Assembly: GCF_014698505.1 (NCBI RefSeq)
Contig: NZ_JACJTD010000035.1
Location: 1 to 64,000, forward strand
From: Nostoc foliaceum FACHB-393
GTDB taxonomy: Bacteria > Cyanobacteriota > Cyanobacteriia > Cyanobacteriales > Nostocaceae
DNA length: 64,000 bases
Direction: 5' to 3'
Positions 26,221 to 34,986 of this stretch are shown here, in pieces. Position numbers and translations under genes: made by a program. Numbering within the stretch: position 1 is the first letter of the stretch; each line of letters opens with the position of its first letter. A model generated the notes under the pieces. That model made no database searches, was not told where the DNA came from, and saw nothing but the letters and a program-made list of their open reading frames with translations.

Positions 26221-27264
26221 GTGGGTATTTTTAGGAACTTTCGCACATCATGGGATATGGGTATCGACCTCGGTACTGCTAACACCCTGGTTTATGTATC
26301 TGGTAAAGGTATTGTACTGCAAGAGCCTTCTGTAGTTGCTATTGATGTCAACGAAAAGGTAGCACTAGCAGTAGGAGAAGAAGCCAAAAAAATGCTCGGT
26401 CGCACACCTGGAAACGTGATTGCCCTCCGCCCCTTGCGCGATGGTGTAATCGCTGATTTCGATATAGCCGAGCTGATGCTGAAAAGCTTTATTCAGCGTG
26501 TAAATGAAGGTAAATCCTTAATTTTGCCCCGGATTGTCATTGGTATTCCCAGTGGTGTCACAGGAGTAGAAAGGCGAGCTGTAATGGATGCAGCTCACCA
26601 AGCAGGAGCAAGAAAAGTTTATTTAATTGATGAACCTGTAGCTGCGGCCATTGGTGCAGGACTACCTGTTGCCGAAGCAACTGGCAACATGATCATCGAT
26701 ATTGGTGGTGGGACAACAGAAGTTGCAGTGCTGAGTCTTCAGGGTACGGTAATCAGCGAATCAGTACGCATTGCTGGAGATGAACTAACTGAATCGATCA
26801 TTCAGTATATTAAAAAAGTTCATAACTTAGTTATTGGTGAACGAACTGCCGAGGATATCAAGATTCGGATGGGTTCTGCTTATCCTACCAATGATGATAA
26901 TGATGCCATGATGGAAGTCCGAGGCTTACACCTGCTTTCTGGTCTACCGCGAACTGTAACGATCAAAGGGCCGGAAATCCGTGAAAGCATGTTGGAACCA
27001 CTATCAGTAATTATAGAAGCTGTGAAGCGGACACTGGAACGTACACCTCCAGAATTGGCAGCAGACATCATTGACAGAGGTATTATGTTAGCTGGTGGTG
27101 GTGCTTTGCTCAAAGGCATAGATACCTTAATTAGCCATGAAACAGGGATTGTCACCCACATTGCCGCTGATCCTCTCTGCTGTGTTGTGCTGGGAACAGG
27201 TCGTGTGTTAGAAAACTTTAAACAGTTGGAACGAGTTGTCACGGAAAGCTCTCGTAATATGTAA
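26221..27264 (+). CDS. mreB: Rod-shape-determining actin homologue MreB
   Basis: 347 residues from a GTG at 26221. MreB is an ATP-dependent actin-like protein that places wall synthesis along the cell. Phosphate 1 motif MGIDLGTANTLVYV, connect 1 and phosphate 2 IIDIGGGTTEVAVLS (near 158-172), and the adenosine motif IMLAGGGALLKGID (near 287-300) are complete. First gene of mreBCD; an intercistronic hairpin (27296-27337) separates it from mreC. Confidence 0.97.
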   Translation: MGIFRNFRTSWDMGIDLGTANTLVYVSGKGIVLQEPSVVAIDVNEKVALAVGEEAKKMLGRTPGNVIALRPLRDGVIADFDIAELMLKSFIQRVNEGKSLILPRIVIGIPSGVTGVERRAVMDAAHQAGARKVYLIDEPVAAAIGAGLPVAEATGNMIIDIGGGTTEVAVLSLQGTVISESVRIAGDELTESIIQYIKKVHNLVIGERTAEDIKIRMGSAYPTNDDNDAMMEVRGLHLLSGLPRTVTIKGPEIRESMLEPLSVIIEAVKRTLERTPPELAADIIDRGIMLAGGGALLKGIDTLISHETGIVTHIAADPLCCVVLGTGRVLENFKQLERVVTESSRNM

Positions 27265-27295
27265 CAAAAAAAATATCAGACTTGAGTTCTATTTG

Positions 27296-27337
27296 AGTTC
27301 TATTTGGGTTTTATATAAATAGAATCCAAGTAGAACT
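27296..27337 (+). terminator. Intercistronic hairpin between mreB and mreC
   Basis: Arms agttctatttgg (27296-27307) and ccaagtagaact (27326-27337) pair at 11 of 12 positions. It could lower readthrough into mreC/mreD or stabilise the mreB message. Confidence 0.5.
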
Positions 27338-27365
27338 TAATTTATATAAGTATGCAAAGGTATAT

Positions 27366-28175
27366 ATGGTAACAATACGGCGTTGGTGGGATCGTAAAGG
27401 GTTGCAAATCGGGTTGTTAGCTCTAGTAGTTGGTAGTGCTTGGATATTGCGACAGACTCAAGGTGAACTAGTGCTTGAGACATACCATGCAATTACCCGT
27501 CCTTTAGAGATGTTGCAGTCAGGGCCAACTCCAGAAGAACGTCTCAGAGATGCCCGGATATTGGAATTGCAAACCCGTATAGTAGATTTGGAAAGTCAAA
27601 AGACAAAGCTACAAGATTTATTAGGCTATGTGGAAAAAGAACCACTGGCATCACGGCCAATTCCAGCACGGGTGGTAGGACGTAGTGCTGACCAGTGGTG
27701 GCAACAAGTTACTCTGAATCGCGGTGCAAATGCAGGCATTCAAGAAGGCTTTATAGTCAAGGCAGATGGCGGATTGGTGGGTTTGGTGGAAAGTGTAACT
27801 CCCAATACTAGCCGCGTGTTGTTAATCAGTGACCTCAAGAGTCAAGTGGGTGTATCAGTTAGCCGCACAGCAGCTAAAGGTGTTTTGCGAGGAGATTCTT
27901 CTGCAGAAGCTGTGCTGGAGTTTTATGAAAAAGTCCCAAATGTCAAAGTAGGAGATTTAGTTTCCACATCTACCTATAGTCAGAAATTTCCATCTGGCTT
28001 GGCAGTAGGACGAATCAAGTCACTGGATTTAAAAAAACTTCCGGCATCAGTGGCAAAAATTGAGCTTTTTCCGCCAATCCGGTCTCTCGATTGGGTAGCT
28101 GTTTATCCAAAGCTAGAAAACCAAGAGTTGGAAACTCAAAAGTCGGCAAATCAAATGCCGCAAAAGTCTAAGTAA
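27366..28175 (+). CDS. mreC: Rod-shape-determining protein MreC
   Basis: 269 residues. One N-terminal membrane segment (about 13-28), a coiled coil (about 55-85, RILELQTRIVDLESQKTKLQDLL), then the periplasmic double beta-barrel with VGRSADQWWQQVTLNRGANAGIQEG and DLKSQVGVSVSRTAAKGVLRG. It links MreB to the wall-synthesis machinery. Lies 101 bp after mreB and 25 bp before mreD. Confidence 0.94.
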   Translation: MVTIRRWWDRKGLQIGLLALVVGSAWILRQTQGELVLETYHAITRPLEMLQSGPTPEERLRDARILELQTRIVDLESQKTKLQDLLGYVEKEPLASRPIPARVVGRSADQWWQQVTLNRGANAGIQEGFIVKADGGLVGLVESVTPNTSRVLLISDLKSQVGVSVSRTAAKGVLRGDSSAEAVLEFYEKVPNVKVGDLVSTSTYSQKFPSGLAVGRIKSLDLKKLPASVAKIELFPPIRSLDWVAVYPKLENQELETQKSANQMPQKSK

Positions 28176-28200
28176 ATTCTTTGAGAAAATCCATAGAAAA

Positions 28201-28815
28201 ATGAAGATTCCTGCATTTGGTGGTAGCAGGCACAAAAAGCCAAAATCGTCAGATCGAAAATCGAAATTCCAAATCCAGCCGCTTTCTCGTTGGCATCCCG
28301 GTGTCCGTCAGTTGTTGGGTTGGATAGTGACGGCTAGTTCTGTACTGTTATGTTTACTATTATTGCCAACCCGATTGCCAGGTATGGAATTATTGGGAAT
28401 TGGCCCTAACTGGCTGTTAATTTGGGTGGTAGCTTGGAGTGTGAAGCGCACGGTGTTTGCCGGAGCATTGGCAGGTATAGTTCTGGGACTACTTCAAGAT
28501 TCAATGACATCACCTAATCCTACTCATGCTCTCAGTTTAGGTATAGTGGGAATTTTAACTGGTCTGCTCCAAAAGCAGCGTTTTATCGAAGAAGATTTTA
28601 TTTCGATTGCTGTAATTGTCTTTGGTATGGCAGTTTTGGCAGAAACTATCTTTGGGTTGCAATTAACTTTGATAGGCGATCGCAAAGTCACAGATATTTG
28701 GACATATTACCAGCGTGTCGCCCTAGCTTCTGCCATTCTTAGTAGTTTGTGGGCACCTGTAGTGTATTATCCCCTAAATCGTTGGTGGCAGCGGATGAAA
28801 TTGTTGGAGCAATAA
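28201..28815 (+). CDS. mreD: Rod-shape-determining protein MreD
   Basis: 204 residues, longer than the usual 160-175 because of a basic 35-residue N-terminal extension (RHKKPKSSDRKSKFQ). About five membrane helices follow. MreD is the membrane component of the elongation complex with MreB and MreC. ATG at 28201, 25 bases after mreC. Followed by a terminator hairpin at 28849. Confidence 0.9.
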   Translation: MKIPAFGGSRHKKPKSSDRKSKFQIQPLSRWHPGVRQLLGWIVTASSVLLCLLLLPTRLPGMELLGIGPNWLLIWVVAWSVKRTVFAGALAGIVLGLLQDSMTSPNPTHALSLGIVGILTGLLQKQRFIEEDFISIAVIVFGMAVLAETIFGLQLTLIGDRKVTDIWTYYQRVALASAILSSLWAPVVYYPLNRWWQRMKLLEQ

Positions 28816-28848
28816 AAAAAGGGAGTTAGGAGTTAAAAAGGGGATAAG

Positions 28849-28890
28849 TTACAGGTGACAGTAAAGAAAATTATCCTCTTTACCCTGTAA
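28849..28890 (+). terminator. Terminator of the mre operon
   Basis: Two stacked stems, ttacagg / cctgtaa and gtaaag / ctttac, followed by TCTAAATTTTTATAG. It lies 34 bases after the mreD stop. Confidence 0.7.
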
Positions 28891-29095
28891 TCTAAATTTT
28901 TATAGAATTTAGGTAGGCTCCAGCAATATAGATTCAAGCTACATTGAATCAAACAACACCGTATCATGGTAGTTGGTAGCATCTATGTTTGATGCTTTCT
29001 TTTTTTGCCTTAAAAAATATCAGGTAAGTCATCTTTTGATTTCCTGATGGCAGAATATAGAAGCTTTCACTGATTAACCTAGTTGGAGAACGCTG

Positions 29096-29185
29096 ATGTC
29101 AAAGGAAAGAAAAAGTAATAAAGAAGTTAAAAAACCTAAAAAAGATCCCAAAGACAAAAAGGAGAAAAAAGACCCAAACAAATAG
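29096..29185 (+). CDS. Very small lysine-rich protein
   Basis: 29 residues, too short for standard ORF cut-offs. GGAGA lies seven bases before the ATG. The product starts MSKERKSNKEVKKPKKDPKD and then continues KKEKKDPNK: over 40 percent Lys, no hydrophobic residue besides one Val and Met. I recall similar tiny Lys/Pro-rich hypothetical proteins in other bacteria. Likely binds nucleic acid or another anion if expressed. Gaps: 280 bp upstream (hairpin, then gattca / tgaatc repeat) and 169 bp downstream. Confidence 0.6.
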   Translation: MSKERKSNKEVKKPKKDPKDKKEKKDPNK

Positions 29186-29354
29186 GACGATTTAGGTAAA
29201 TACCTCTAGCGAAGACCAAGAGTTGCATTTCTTTAAATTGACAATACTTTGTCCAGTAGCCTTGAATAGGAGAAATTATTGTCAAAAATTTATTCACCCT
29301 TGGTCAAGCCTTAAAATTTGATAATTTAGGTTAGTACGTGCGATTGCAACTAAA

Positions 29355-29849
29355 TTAGGCAGGAGTAAACTTTAACGAAACCCCATTCATGCAATAGCGC
29401 TTGCCAGTAGGTGCAGGGCCGTCATCAAAAACGTGACCCAGATGACCACCACAACGACTACAATGCACTTCAGTTCTGGTCATAAATAACGACCGATCGA
29501 CAGTCATAGCGATCGCACCTTCAATCGGGTTAAAAAAGCTAGGCCAGCCAGTACCACTGTTAAATTTGGTATCAGATGTAAACAGTGGCTGTTCACACGC
29601 AGCGCAATAATAAGTACCATTGTTGTATTCCTTATCCAATGGGCTGGTGTGAGGGCGTTCAGTTCCGTGTTTACGCAATACACGAAACTGTTCTGGCGTT
29701 AAAATCGTGCGCCATTCTTCTTCAGGTTTAGTAATTTCAAATCCACTCTTAGAAGTTGTCATCGCTTCTGGCCCCCATTTGATATACCTTGATAACAATG
29801 CTGTGCCGACTATTACTGCACTAGCCTGTAAAAAATACCGTTTGTCCAT
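29355..29849 (-). CDS. msrB: Peptide-methionine (R)-S-oxide reductase, exported form
   Basis: 164 residues. Reduces methionine-R-sulfoxide in proteins. The first 30 residues look like an N-terminal anchor or signal (DKRYFLQASAVIVGTALLSR), so it probably acts outside the cytoplasm or at the thylakoid lumen. Zinc cysteines CAAC and CSRC and the catalytic segment RYCMNGVSLKF near the end are all present. Single gene. Confidence 0.94.
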   Translation of the reverse strand: MDKRYFLQASAVIVGTALLSRYIKWGPEAMTTSKSGFEITKPEEEWRTILTPEQFRVLRKHGTERPHTSPLDKEYNNGTYYCAACEQPLFTSDTKFNSGTGWPSFFNPIEGAIAMTVDRSLFMTRTEVHCSRCGGHLGHVFDDGPAPTGKRYCMNGVSLKFTPA

Positions 29850-30141
29850 ATATCTATTATTTTCTATTTTCTGGTTTACTGGCCAATCAACTCCAGTACG
29901 GAATTCCCTACATCAATAGCTATAATCAGCGATGTCTGACGATAAGCCGCTTTGCGTCTACGCTCTGCATTAGCCCTGATAAACTCATTAAAATTAGCTA
30001 AGAAAAAACAAAATATTATCCAATGTTCAGATCAAATTGACCTAATGTTGGACGGTACATCTAGATATTCTGCATAAATTACAGAATGATCAGGTTCTGA
30101 TCAGAAGTGTTGGCTAACTCATGGATCTAGTGTAGTGATGC
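29850..30141. repeat. Intergenic region with small dispersed repeat B1
   Basis: At 29929-29962 is gcgatgtctgacgataagcc followed by gctttgcgtctacgc, a variant of the GC-rich dispersed repeat; its relative at 31426-31460 covers the glcE start. The rest, 292 bp in all, holds nothing else. Confidence 0.55.
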
Positions 30142-30672
30142 TTAATCATCATCTTCATCAGTGGTTGTCAAATTCTGAGTAGTCCCCTGTTTACCCCGAT
30201 TCGTCAAAAATACAAATGCGCGATTGAGACGCTTTACACCACTTAGGGTAATCAGGGTCAGTAGCCCTCCCAATAATCCCATTTGCCATAGACCACAACC
30301 GATCGCAGCCCCCAACCCGGCCGCTGTCCAAACACAGGCAGCAGTAGTTAAATTTTTTACTTTTGGCGCAGCAGATTTTCTAGGAGATTCTTGTAAAATC
30401 AATCCGGCTCCGAGAAATCCTATCCCGGTAGCTACACCTTGAATTGTACGACTCAGTGCATTGGTGGCATCATAAACACTCTCTCCCTCAGCCTGCAAAG
30501 GAATCATCACGAATAGTGCTGCTCCCATACTTACAAGCATGAATGTTCTCATCCCCGCTGGTCTACCCCCTTGCTGACGGTTAAATCCAATCAAGCAACC
30601 AACCAGGAGTGCCAAAGATAATCTCAATGCTATATGTGGCCAATCGTTGGCAGTAATAAACATCGGCCCCAT
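30142..30672 (-). CDS. MgtC/SapB-family membrane protein
   Basis: 176 residues. Four to five membrane helices: ALRLSLALLVGCLIGFNRQ, AGMRTFMLVSMGAALFVMI, GIGFLGAGLIL and LTTAACVWTAAGLGAAIGCGLW are the classic MgtC blocks. The C-terminal hydrophilic part is short, ending in an acidic tail (TTDEDDD). Members are linked to Mg2+ limitation and to regulation of membrane transporters; the role in cyanobacteria is not established. Confidence 0.9.
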   Translation of the reverse strand: MGPMFITANDWPHIALRLSLALLVGCLIGFNRQQGGRPAGMRTFMLVSMGAALFVMIPLQAEGESVYDATNALSRTIQGVATGIGFLGAGLILQESPRKSAAPKVKNLTTAACVWTAAGLGAAIGCGLWQMGLLGGLLTLITLSGVKRLNRAFVFLTNRGKQGTTQNLTTTDEDDD

Positions 30673-30900
30673 TGCCTTATTTCTCCTAGAGACAGAACGG
30701 AATTTTGCACTTATTGCCAGTGGGCTGGATAGTTACCCACCTTCGTAGCCAAAAACCTAAATCTTAAGTACAGTAAATCAATAGGTTTGACGTATATTAA
30801 GGTTAATTTAACAAAAGATTATGGATAAGTAAATTAATATACACAAAGCTGCCATTGCTGTATTCCTCCTAGAGATAGAAGGAAGCAGCACTTCGGCTCC

Positions 30901-30940
30901 CTTCCCTACGGGACGCTACGCGTAGCGTCCCGTAGGGAAG
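30901..30940. repeat. Perfect 40-bp palindrome
   Basis: The arm cttccctacgggacgctacg is followed immediately by its exact reverse complement. With no loop it would extrude as a cruciform or, in RNA, form a 18-20 bp hairpin. It lies 228 bases upstream of the MgtC-type gene start. Confidence 0.85.
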
Positions 30941-31000
30941 ATAATATTAACCCAAGTTGCGGGTTATCGAGTGATCTGTGCTTGTTACCACTCAATTGAT

Positions 31001-31030
31001 GCGATGCCTGTGGCGGGCTACGCCTACGCG
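31001..31030 (+). repeat. Small dispersed GC-rich repeat, copy A2
   Basis: Reads gcgatgcctgtggcggg then ctacgcctacgcg; two changes from copy A1 at 8037. Confidence 0.7.
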
Positions 31031-31419
31031 CCAACGTACTGATGCCGTTGTTGACAGCACTTAAATACTTCAATGATTTTGCTGTTATATAAATTACTTA
31101 TTAAATAAAAGCTTGTTGAAGAGTAAAAGAAAAAATAAATGCTTGTAGCTTAAGTAAAAACCCTTCAGAAGTGACTGCATGTATTGATTTTGGGAAAACA
31201 CAAGTGATACTAACCCAAGTTGCTAGTTAGTCTGATGGGCGATCGCTTTGGGACAATTAAGCAATAAAATGCTCCTCCAAGAAGAAAATTAGCTCGGCAT
31301 TATATTGAAACCGTGTTTAGTAGTAGTGAGAGTTGTCACGTTGAAGCCAACGTGTATTAATCGCTTTTTTGGTCAGGTTAGCCAGTAAATTAGATGTAGG
31401 GCGTAAAAAAATAAACTTA

Positions 31420-32778
31420 ATGAAAGCGATGTCTAACGACAGGCCGCAAGGCGTCTGCGCTTCTGAACTTGCATCTATCGTCGGTGAAGAAAATGCTATT
31501 TGCCTTTGGGAAAATATCGAACTTGGTCAGCAAAAACGTCTTCAAAGGGCTATAGCTTTTGGAAAGCTTCCCAGTTGTATCGTCTATCCTCGTACCCAAG
31601 AACAGCTAGCCGCAGTCATGGCCACAGCTCACACAAATAACTGGCGCGTCCTCCCCTGTGGTAGTGGCAGTAAAATCGGCTGGGGCGGTTTAGCTAAGAG
31701 CATTGATGTTGTAGTTAGTACAAAACGCATTAATCAACTGATTGAACACGCTGTTGGTGATTTGACTGTCACGGTAGAAGCTGGGATGAAATTCTCTGAT
31801 CTGCAAGCACTTTTGGCAAAGTCGCGGCAATTTCTCGCCCTTGACCCCACAGCAACAGATTCGGCAACCATTGGCGGTATTGTTGCCACAGGTGATACAG
31901 GTTCTCTGCGACAACGTTATGGTAGCGTGCGCGACCAGTTACTAGGTATTACCTTTGTGCGTGCTGATGGACAAATCGCCAAAGCTGGCGGAAGAGTAGT
32001 CAAAAATGTAGCTGGATATGACTTGATGAAGTTGTTTACTGGGTCTTACGGCACATTAGGCTTTATTAGTCAACTAACTTTTAGGGTTTATCCGTTACCA
32101 GAGGCATCGGGGACGGTGGTACTAACTGGTAAAGCTGAGGCTGTATCTCAAGCGGCTGATATTCTTCGAGGTTCGGCGTTAACACCAGTCCAAGCTGATT
32201 TGCTATCAACTCAATTGGTGTCTAGTTTAGGTTTGGGTCAAGGATTTGGGTTAATTGCCCGTTTTCAAAGTATTGGTGAGAGTGTTAAGGAACAGTCAAA
32301 CCGAGTTTTGGAAGTAGGGCAAAAGTTAGGTTTAAATGGGGCAATTTTTGCAGATGATGATGAAGCCAATCTATGGCAGAGATTGCAAGAACGAATACAT
32401 ACTACTGCTACAGAATCTGTAATTACCTGCAAAATAGGAGTGTTACCTACTGCTGCTATGGAGATTTTGACTCAGGTAGAGTTGGGTTTAATTCATATTG
32501 GTAGTGGTTTAGGTTTGTTACAATTAGAGGATAAAAATCAAGTATTGAAAGTACGAGATGAGTTATGCTCCGCTGGAGGCGATGCCTACGGCGGGCTTCG
32601 CCTACTCACTCAAACTAATAGAGGTTTTTTAACAATTCTGGAAGCACCAGTGGCGGTTAAAGAACAAATAGATGTTTGGGGCTACACGGGGAATGCTTTG
32701 CCGTTGATGCGCCGTATTAAGGAACAGTTTGATAGTAAGAAAATTTTAAGTCCTGGTAGGTTTTTGGGTGGGATTTAG
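31420..32778 (+). CDS. glcE: Glycolate oxidase/dehydrogenase FAD subunit GlcE
   Basis: About 452 residues from the ATG at 31420; an ATG at 31429 and a TTG at 31369 are alternatives. FAD_binding_4 (PCMH) fold: CIVYPRTQEQLAAVMATAH, CGSGSKIGWGGL, the LALDPTATDSATIGGIVATGDTGSLRQRYGSVRDQLLG block and GGRVVKNVAGYDLMKLFTGS. The end KKILSPGRFLGG is typical. GlcE with GlcD and GlcF oxidises glycolate to glyoxylate in photorespiration. GlcD is not in this window. Two small dispersed repeats lie in the coding region: at 31426-31460, over the first codons, and at 32577-32606, where they encode GGDAYGGLRLL near the C-terminus. Confidence 0.9.
   Translation: MKAMSNDRPQGVCASELASIVGEENAICLWENIELGQQKRLQRAIAFGKLPSCIVYPRTQEQLAAVMATAHTNNWRVLPCGSGSKIGWGGLAKSIDVVVSTKRINQLIEHAVGDLTVTVEAGMKFSDLQALLAKSRQFLALDPTATDSATIGGIVATGDTGSLRQRYGSVRDQLLGITFVRADGQIAKAGGRVVKNVAGYDLMKLFTGSYGTLGFISQLTFRVYPLPEASGTVVLTGKAEAVSQAADILRGSALTPVQADLLSTQLVSSLGLGQGFGLIARFQSIGESVKEQSNRVLEVGQKLGLNGAIFADDDEANLWQRLQERIHTTATESVITCKIGVLPTAAMEILTQVELGLIHIGSGLGLLQLEDKNQVLKVRDELCSAGGDAYGGLRLLTQTNRGFLTILEAPVAVKEQIDVWGYTGNALPLMRRIKEQFDSKKILSPGRFLGGI
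31426..31460 (+). repeat. Small dispersed repeat B2 at the start of glcE
   Basis: gcgatgtctaacgacaggcc then gcaaggcgtctgcgc, related to 29929-29962. It includes the second possible glcE start codon (ATG at 31429). Confidence 0.6.
32577..32606 (+). repeat. Small dispersed repeat A3 inside glcE
   Basis: aggcgatgcctacggcgggc then ttcgcctact. It is translated in frame. The inner arms aggcga / tcgcct are preserved. Confidence 0.75.
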
Positions 32779-32858
32779 TTTTAACGTAGCCTCGCAGAGG
32801 CTTGCCGCAGGCTACCGCAGAGACACTGAGGACGCTGATATAGAGAGGGGAAAAAATT

Positions 32859-34214
32859 ATGCAAGTTTCAGAAAATTCTGTTAATAATACGGCTAGTTTA
32901 AAGAATTTGAAGGGTTTTGATGAGAATCATCCGCCTGACCCAAAGTTGATTGATAGTTGTGTACATTGTGGATTTTGTCTTTCGACTTGTCCCAGTTATC
33001 GGGTGCTAGGCAAAGAGATGGATTCACCTAGAGGACGCATCTATTTAATGGATGCAATTAATGAAGGTGAGATTGCTTTAAATACGGCAACTGTAGAACA
33101 TTTTGATTCTTGTTTAGGCTGTCTGGCTTGTGTGAGTACTTGTCCTTCGGGTGTGCAGTATGACAAATTGATTTCTGCAACTCGTCATCAAGTTGAACGA
33201 AATTATCCCCGCAGTTTGCCAGATCAATTTTTTCGTCAACTGATATTTTCTTTGTTTCCCTATCCCAACCTTTTACGGGTTTTATTAGTTCCGTTGTTGG
33301 TTTATCAAAAGTTGGGATTTGCTAAATTCTTTCGGGCTACAGGTTTACTCAATAAAATATCCCCTCGTTTGGCAGCAATGGAATCAATTCTGCCAGAAAT
33401 CACTCTCAAATCCTTTCAAGATAATTTGCCTACTGTGATTCGCGCCCAAGGTGAGAAGCGCTATCGAGTCGGAGTAATTTTGGGATGCGTGCAACGGCTA
33501 TTTTTCTCCCCTGTGAATGAAGCAACAGTGCGGGTTTTAACAGCGAATGGTTGTGAAGTTGTAATTCCAAAATCTCAAGGTTGTTGTGCAGCGCTTCCCG
33601 AACACCAAGGACAAACAGAACAGGCGAAAGCTTTAGCAAGGCAGATGATTGATAGTTTTGCTAACACTAATGTAGATTTTGTGATTATCAATGCTGCTGG
33701 TTGTGGTCATACTTTGAAGGAATACGGTCATATTTTAGAAGATGACCCAGAGTATCGGGAAAAAGCGAATAATTTTGCGACTAAGGTTAAAGATGCTCAA
33801 GAGTTTTTGGCAACTGTTGGGATAACAGCAAAACTTTCGCCACTGACTGATAAACCCTTAAGTTTAGTTTATCAAGATGCTTGTCATTTATTGCATGGAC
33901 AAAAGATTAGCGTGCAACCACGTCAGGTGTTGCGACAAATTCCAGGGGTGAAGTTGAGAGAACCAATAGACGCGGCTTTATGTTGTGGCAGCGCTGGGGT
34001 TTATAATATGCTGCAACCGGAAGTTTCTGAGGAATTGGGTCGGCAAAAAGTGCAGAATTTGTTGAATACTGGTGCTGAGTTAATTGCTTCTGCTAATCCG
34101 GGGTGTACTTTGCAAATTACGAAGCATTTGCAGTTGCAAGGTAAGAAGATTTCAGTTATTCACCCGATGGAGTTGTTGGATTATTCGATTCGCGGTGAAA
34201 AGTTGGAATTGTAG
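32859..34214 (+). CDS. glcF: Glycolate oxidase/dehydrogenase iron-sulfur subunit GlcF
   Basis: 451 residues; GAGAGGGG before the ATG. Two 4Fe-4S motifs, CVHCGFCLSTCPSY (near 34-47) and CLGCLACVSTCPSG (near 86-99), are followed by two CCG-type domains (GCCAALPEHQGQ near 244; ALCCGSAGVYNM near 377), the heterodisulfide-reductase-like metal/thiol motifs. It passes electrons from glycolate oxidised by the flavin subunits. Same strand as glcE, 80 bp downstream; the gap is filled by a GC-rich repeat (cctcgcagaggcttgccgca...), so co-transcription is likely. Confidence 0.92.
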   Translation: MQVSENSVNNTASLKNLKGFDENHPPDPKLIDSCVHCGFCLSTCPSYRVLGKEMDSPRGRIYLMDAINEGEIALNTATVEHFDSCLGCLACVSTCPSGVQYDKLISATRHQVERNYPRSLPDQFFRQLIFSLFPYPNLLRVLLVPLLVYQKLGFAKFFRATGLLNKISPRLAAMESILPEITLKSFQDNLPTVIRAQGEKRYRVGVILGCVQRLFFSPVNEATVRVLTANGCEVVIPKSQGCCAALPEHQGQTEQAKALARQMIDSFANTNVDFVIINAAGCGHTLKEYGHILEDDPEYREKANNFATKVKDAQEFLATVGITAKLSPLTDKPLSLVYQDACHLLHGQKISVQPRQVLRQIPGVKLREPIDAALCCGSAGVYNMLQPEVSEELGRQKVQNLLNTGAELIASANPGCTLQITKHLQLQGKKISVIHPMELLDYSIRGEKLEL

Positions 34215-34338
34215 ACATGATTCTAGACAATGAATCATGAATTTATTTTATAGCGATCTCATTTAAATGAGGTACACAGTTAGGGACACGGCATTGTCCA
34301 TTGGTGTGAACTTAAGCTAAAACTCCTTTAAAACCTCG

Positions 34339-34359
34339 TTTCCAGCCTCAGGCTGGAAA
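34339..34359. terminator. Hairpin between glcF and the SH3 gene
   Basis: Arms tttccagcct / aggctggaaa around a single C, between convergent genes. Probable bidirectional terminator. Confidence 0.55.
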
Positions 34360-34419
34360 TGCACTTCATTGGGCTGCTACTTAATACCCCTTCCTTGATT
34401 CGTGTTTAGATATGAAATT

Positions 34420-34947
34420 TTAAGAACAACTAGTAAGGGCTGCACCACATTGATCTTCCCTTGCCAACCAACCCTTGACACCTTGATATTCCACCTGCGC
34501 CCAATCTCCCTGACAGCCTAACAATTTGACAGCCGTATTAGCAGGAATTCTTCCCACTTTTTGGCTTTGTTCACTGGTATTAGCATATAAATCCACGCCA
34601 TTAGTACCGTAGCCTTGCGTTGTTAAGCCTATCTTTGGCACGAATACCCACCCAGTTCCTTCAAAACCATCACTAGCATTAGTAATCTGCACCCAATTTC
34701 TAGCAGCAGCAACAACCTGAACTGTTTCGTTGATGGGTATTTGCCCCAAAATTGTGCTTTTGGTACTTGCATTACTCCGCACATTTAAACCTTGCGGATC
34801 TGTATCAATGACGTAGGCAAGAATATCGCACTTTTCTGGATTAGTTGATTTGGCTAAAGCTATTTGATCAACTATACCAGTATTGAAAATCGCACTAATA
34901 CAACTGAATGCCAATCCTATGACTAACTTTGATGCTGGAATTTTCAC
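34420..34947 (-). CDS. Exported bacterial SH3-domain protein
   Basis: 175 residues. Signal peptide in the first 32 residues (KLVIGLAFSCISAIFNTGIV...ALA-K). Two SH3b domains follow: YVIDTDPQGLNVRSNASTKSTILGQIP and TQGYGTNGVDLYANTSEQSQKVGRIPANTAVKLLG...WAQVEYQGVKGWLA. Such domains bind cell-wall peptides. Four cysteines (two CG-type pairs near the ends) may form disulfides. Function otherwise unknown. Confidence 0.85.
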   Translation of the reverse strand: MKIPASKLVIGLAFSCISAIFNTGIVDQIALAKSTNPEKCDILAYVIDTDPQGLNVRSNASTKSTILGQIPINETVQVVAAARNWVQITNASDGFEGTGWVFVPKIGLTTQGYGTNGVDLYANTSEQSQKVGRIPANTAVKLLGCQGDWAQVEYQGVKGWLAREDQCGAALTSCS

Positions 34948-34986
34948 TTTTTTTGTTATGATTTCTTCAATTTTATGGCATCAGAT

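Larger units (their letters stand above)
30673..31419. other. Long intergenic region rich in palindromes and repeats
   Basis: 747 bp. It contains a perfect 40-bp palindrome (30901-30940), repeat copy A2 (31001-31030) and two end-like sequences of a MITE family: acccaagttgcgggtta (30950-30966) and acccaagttgctagtta (31213-31229). A HIP1 site is near 31241. No gene recognised. Confidence 0.6.

Noticed and set aside
29929..29962. GC-rich palindromic repeat taken as possible tRNA or attachment site
   Set aside because: No cloverleaf and no integrase nearby; it matches the dispersed repeat family instead.
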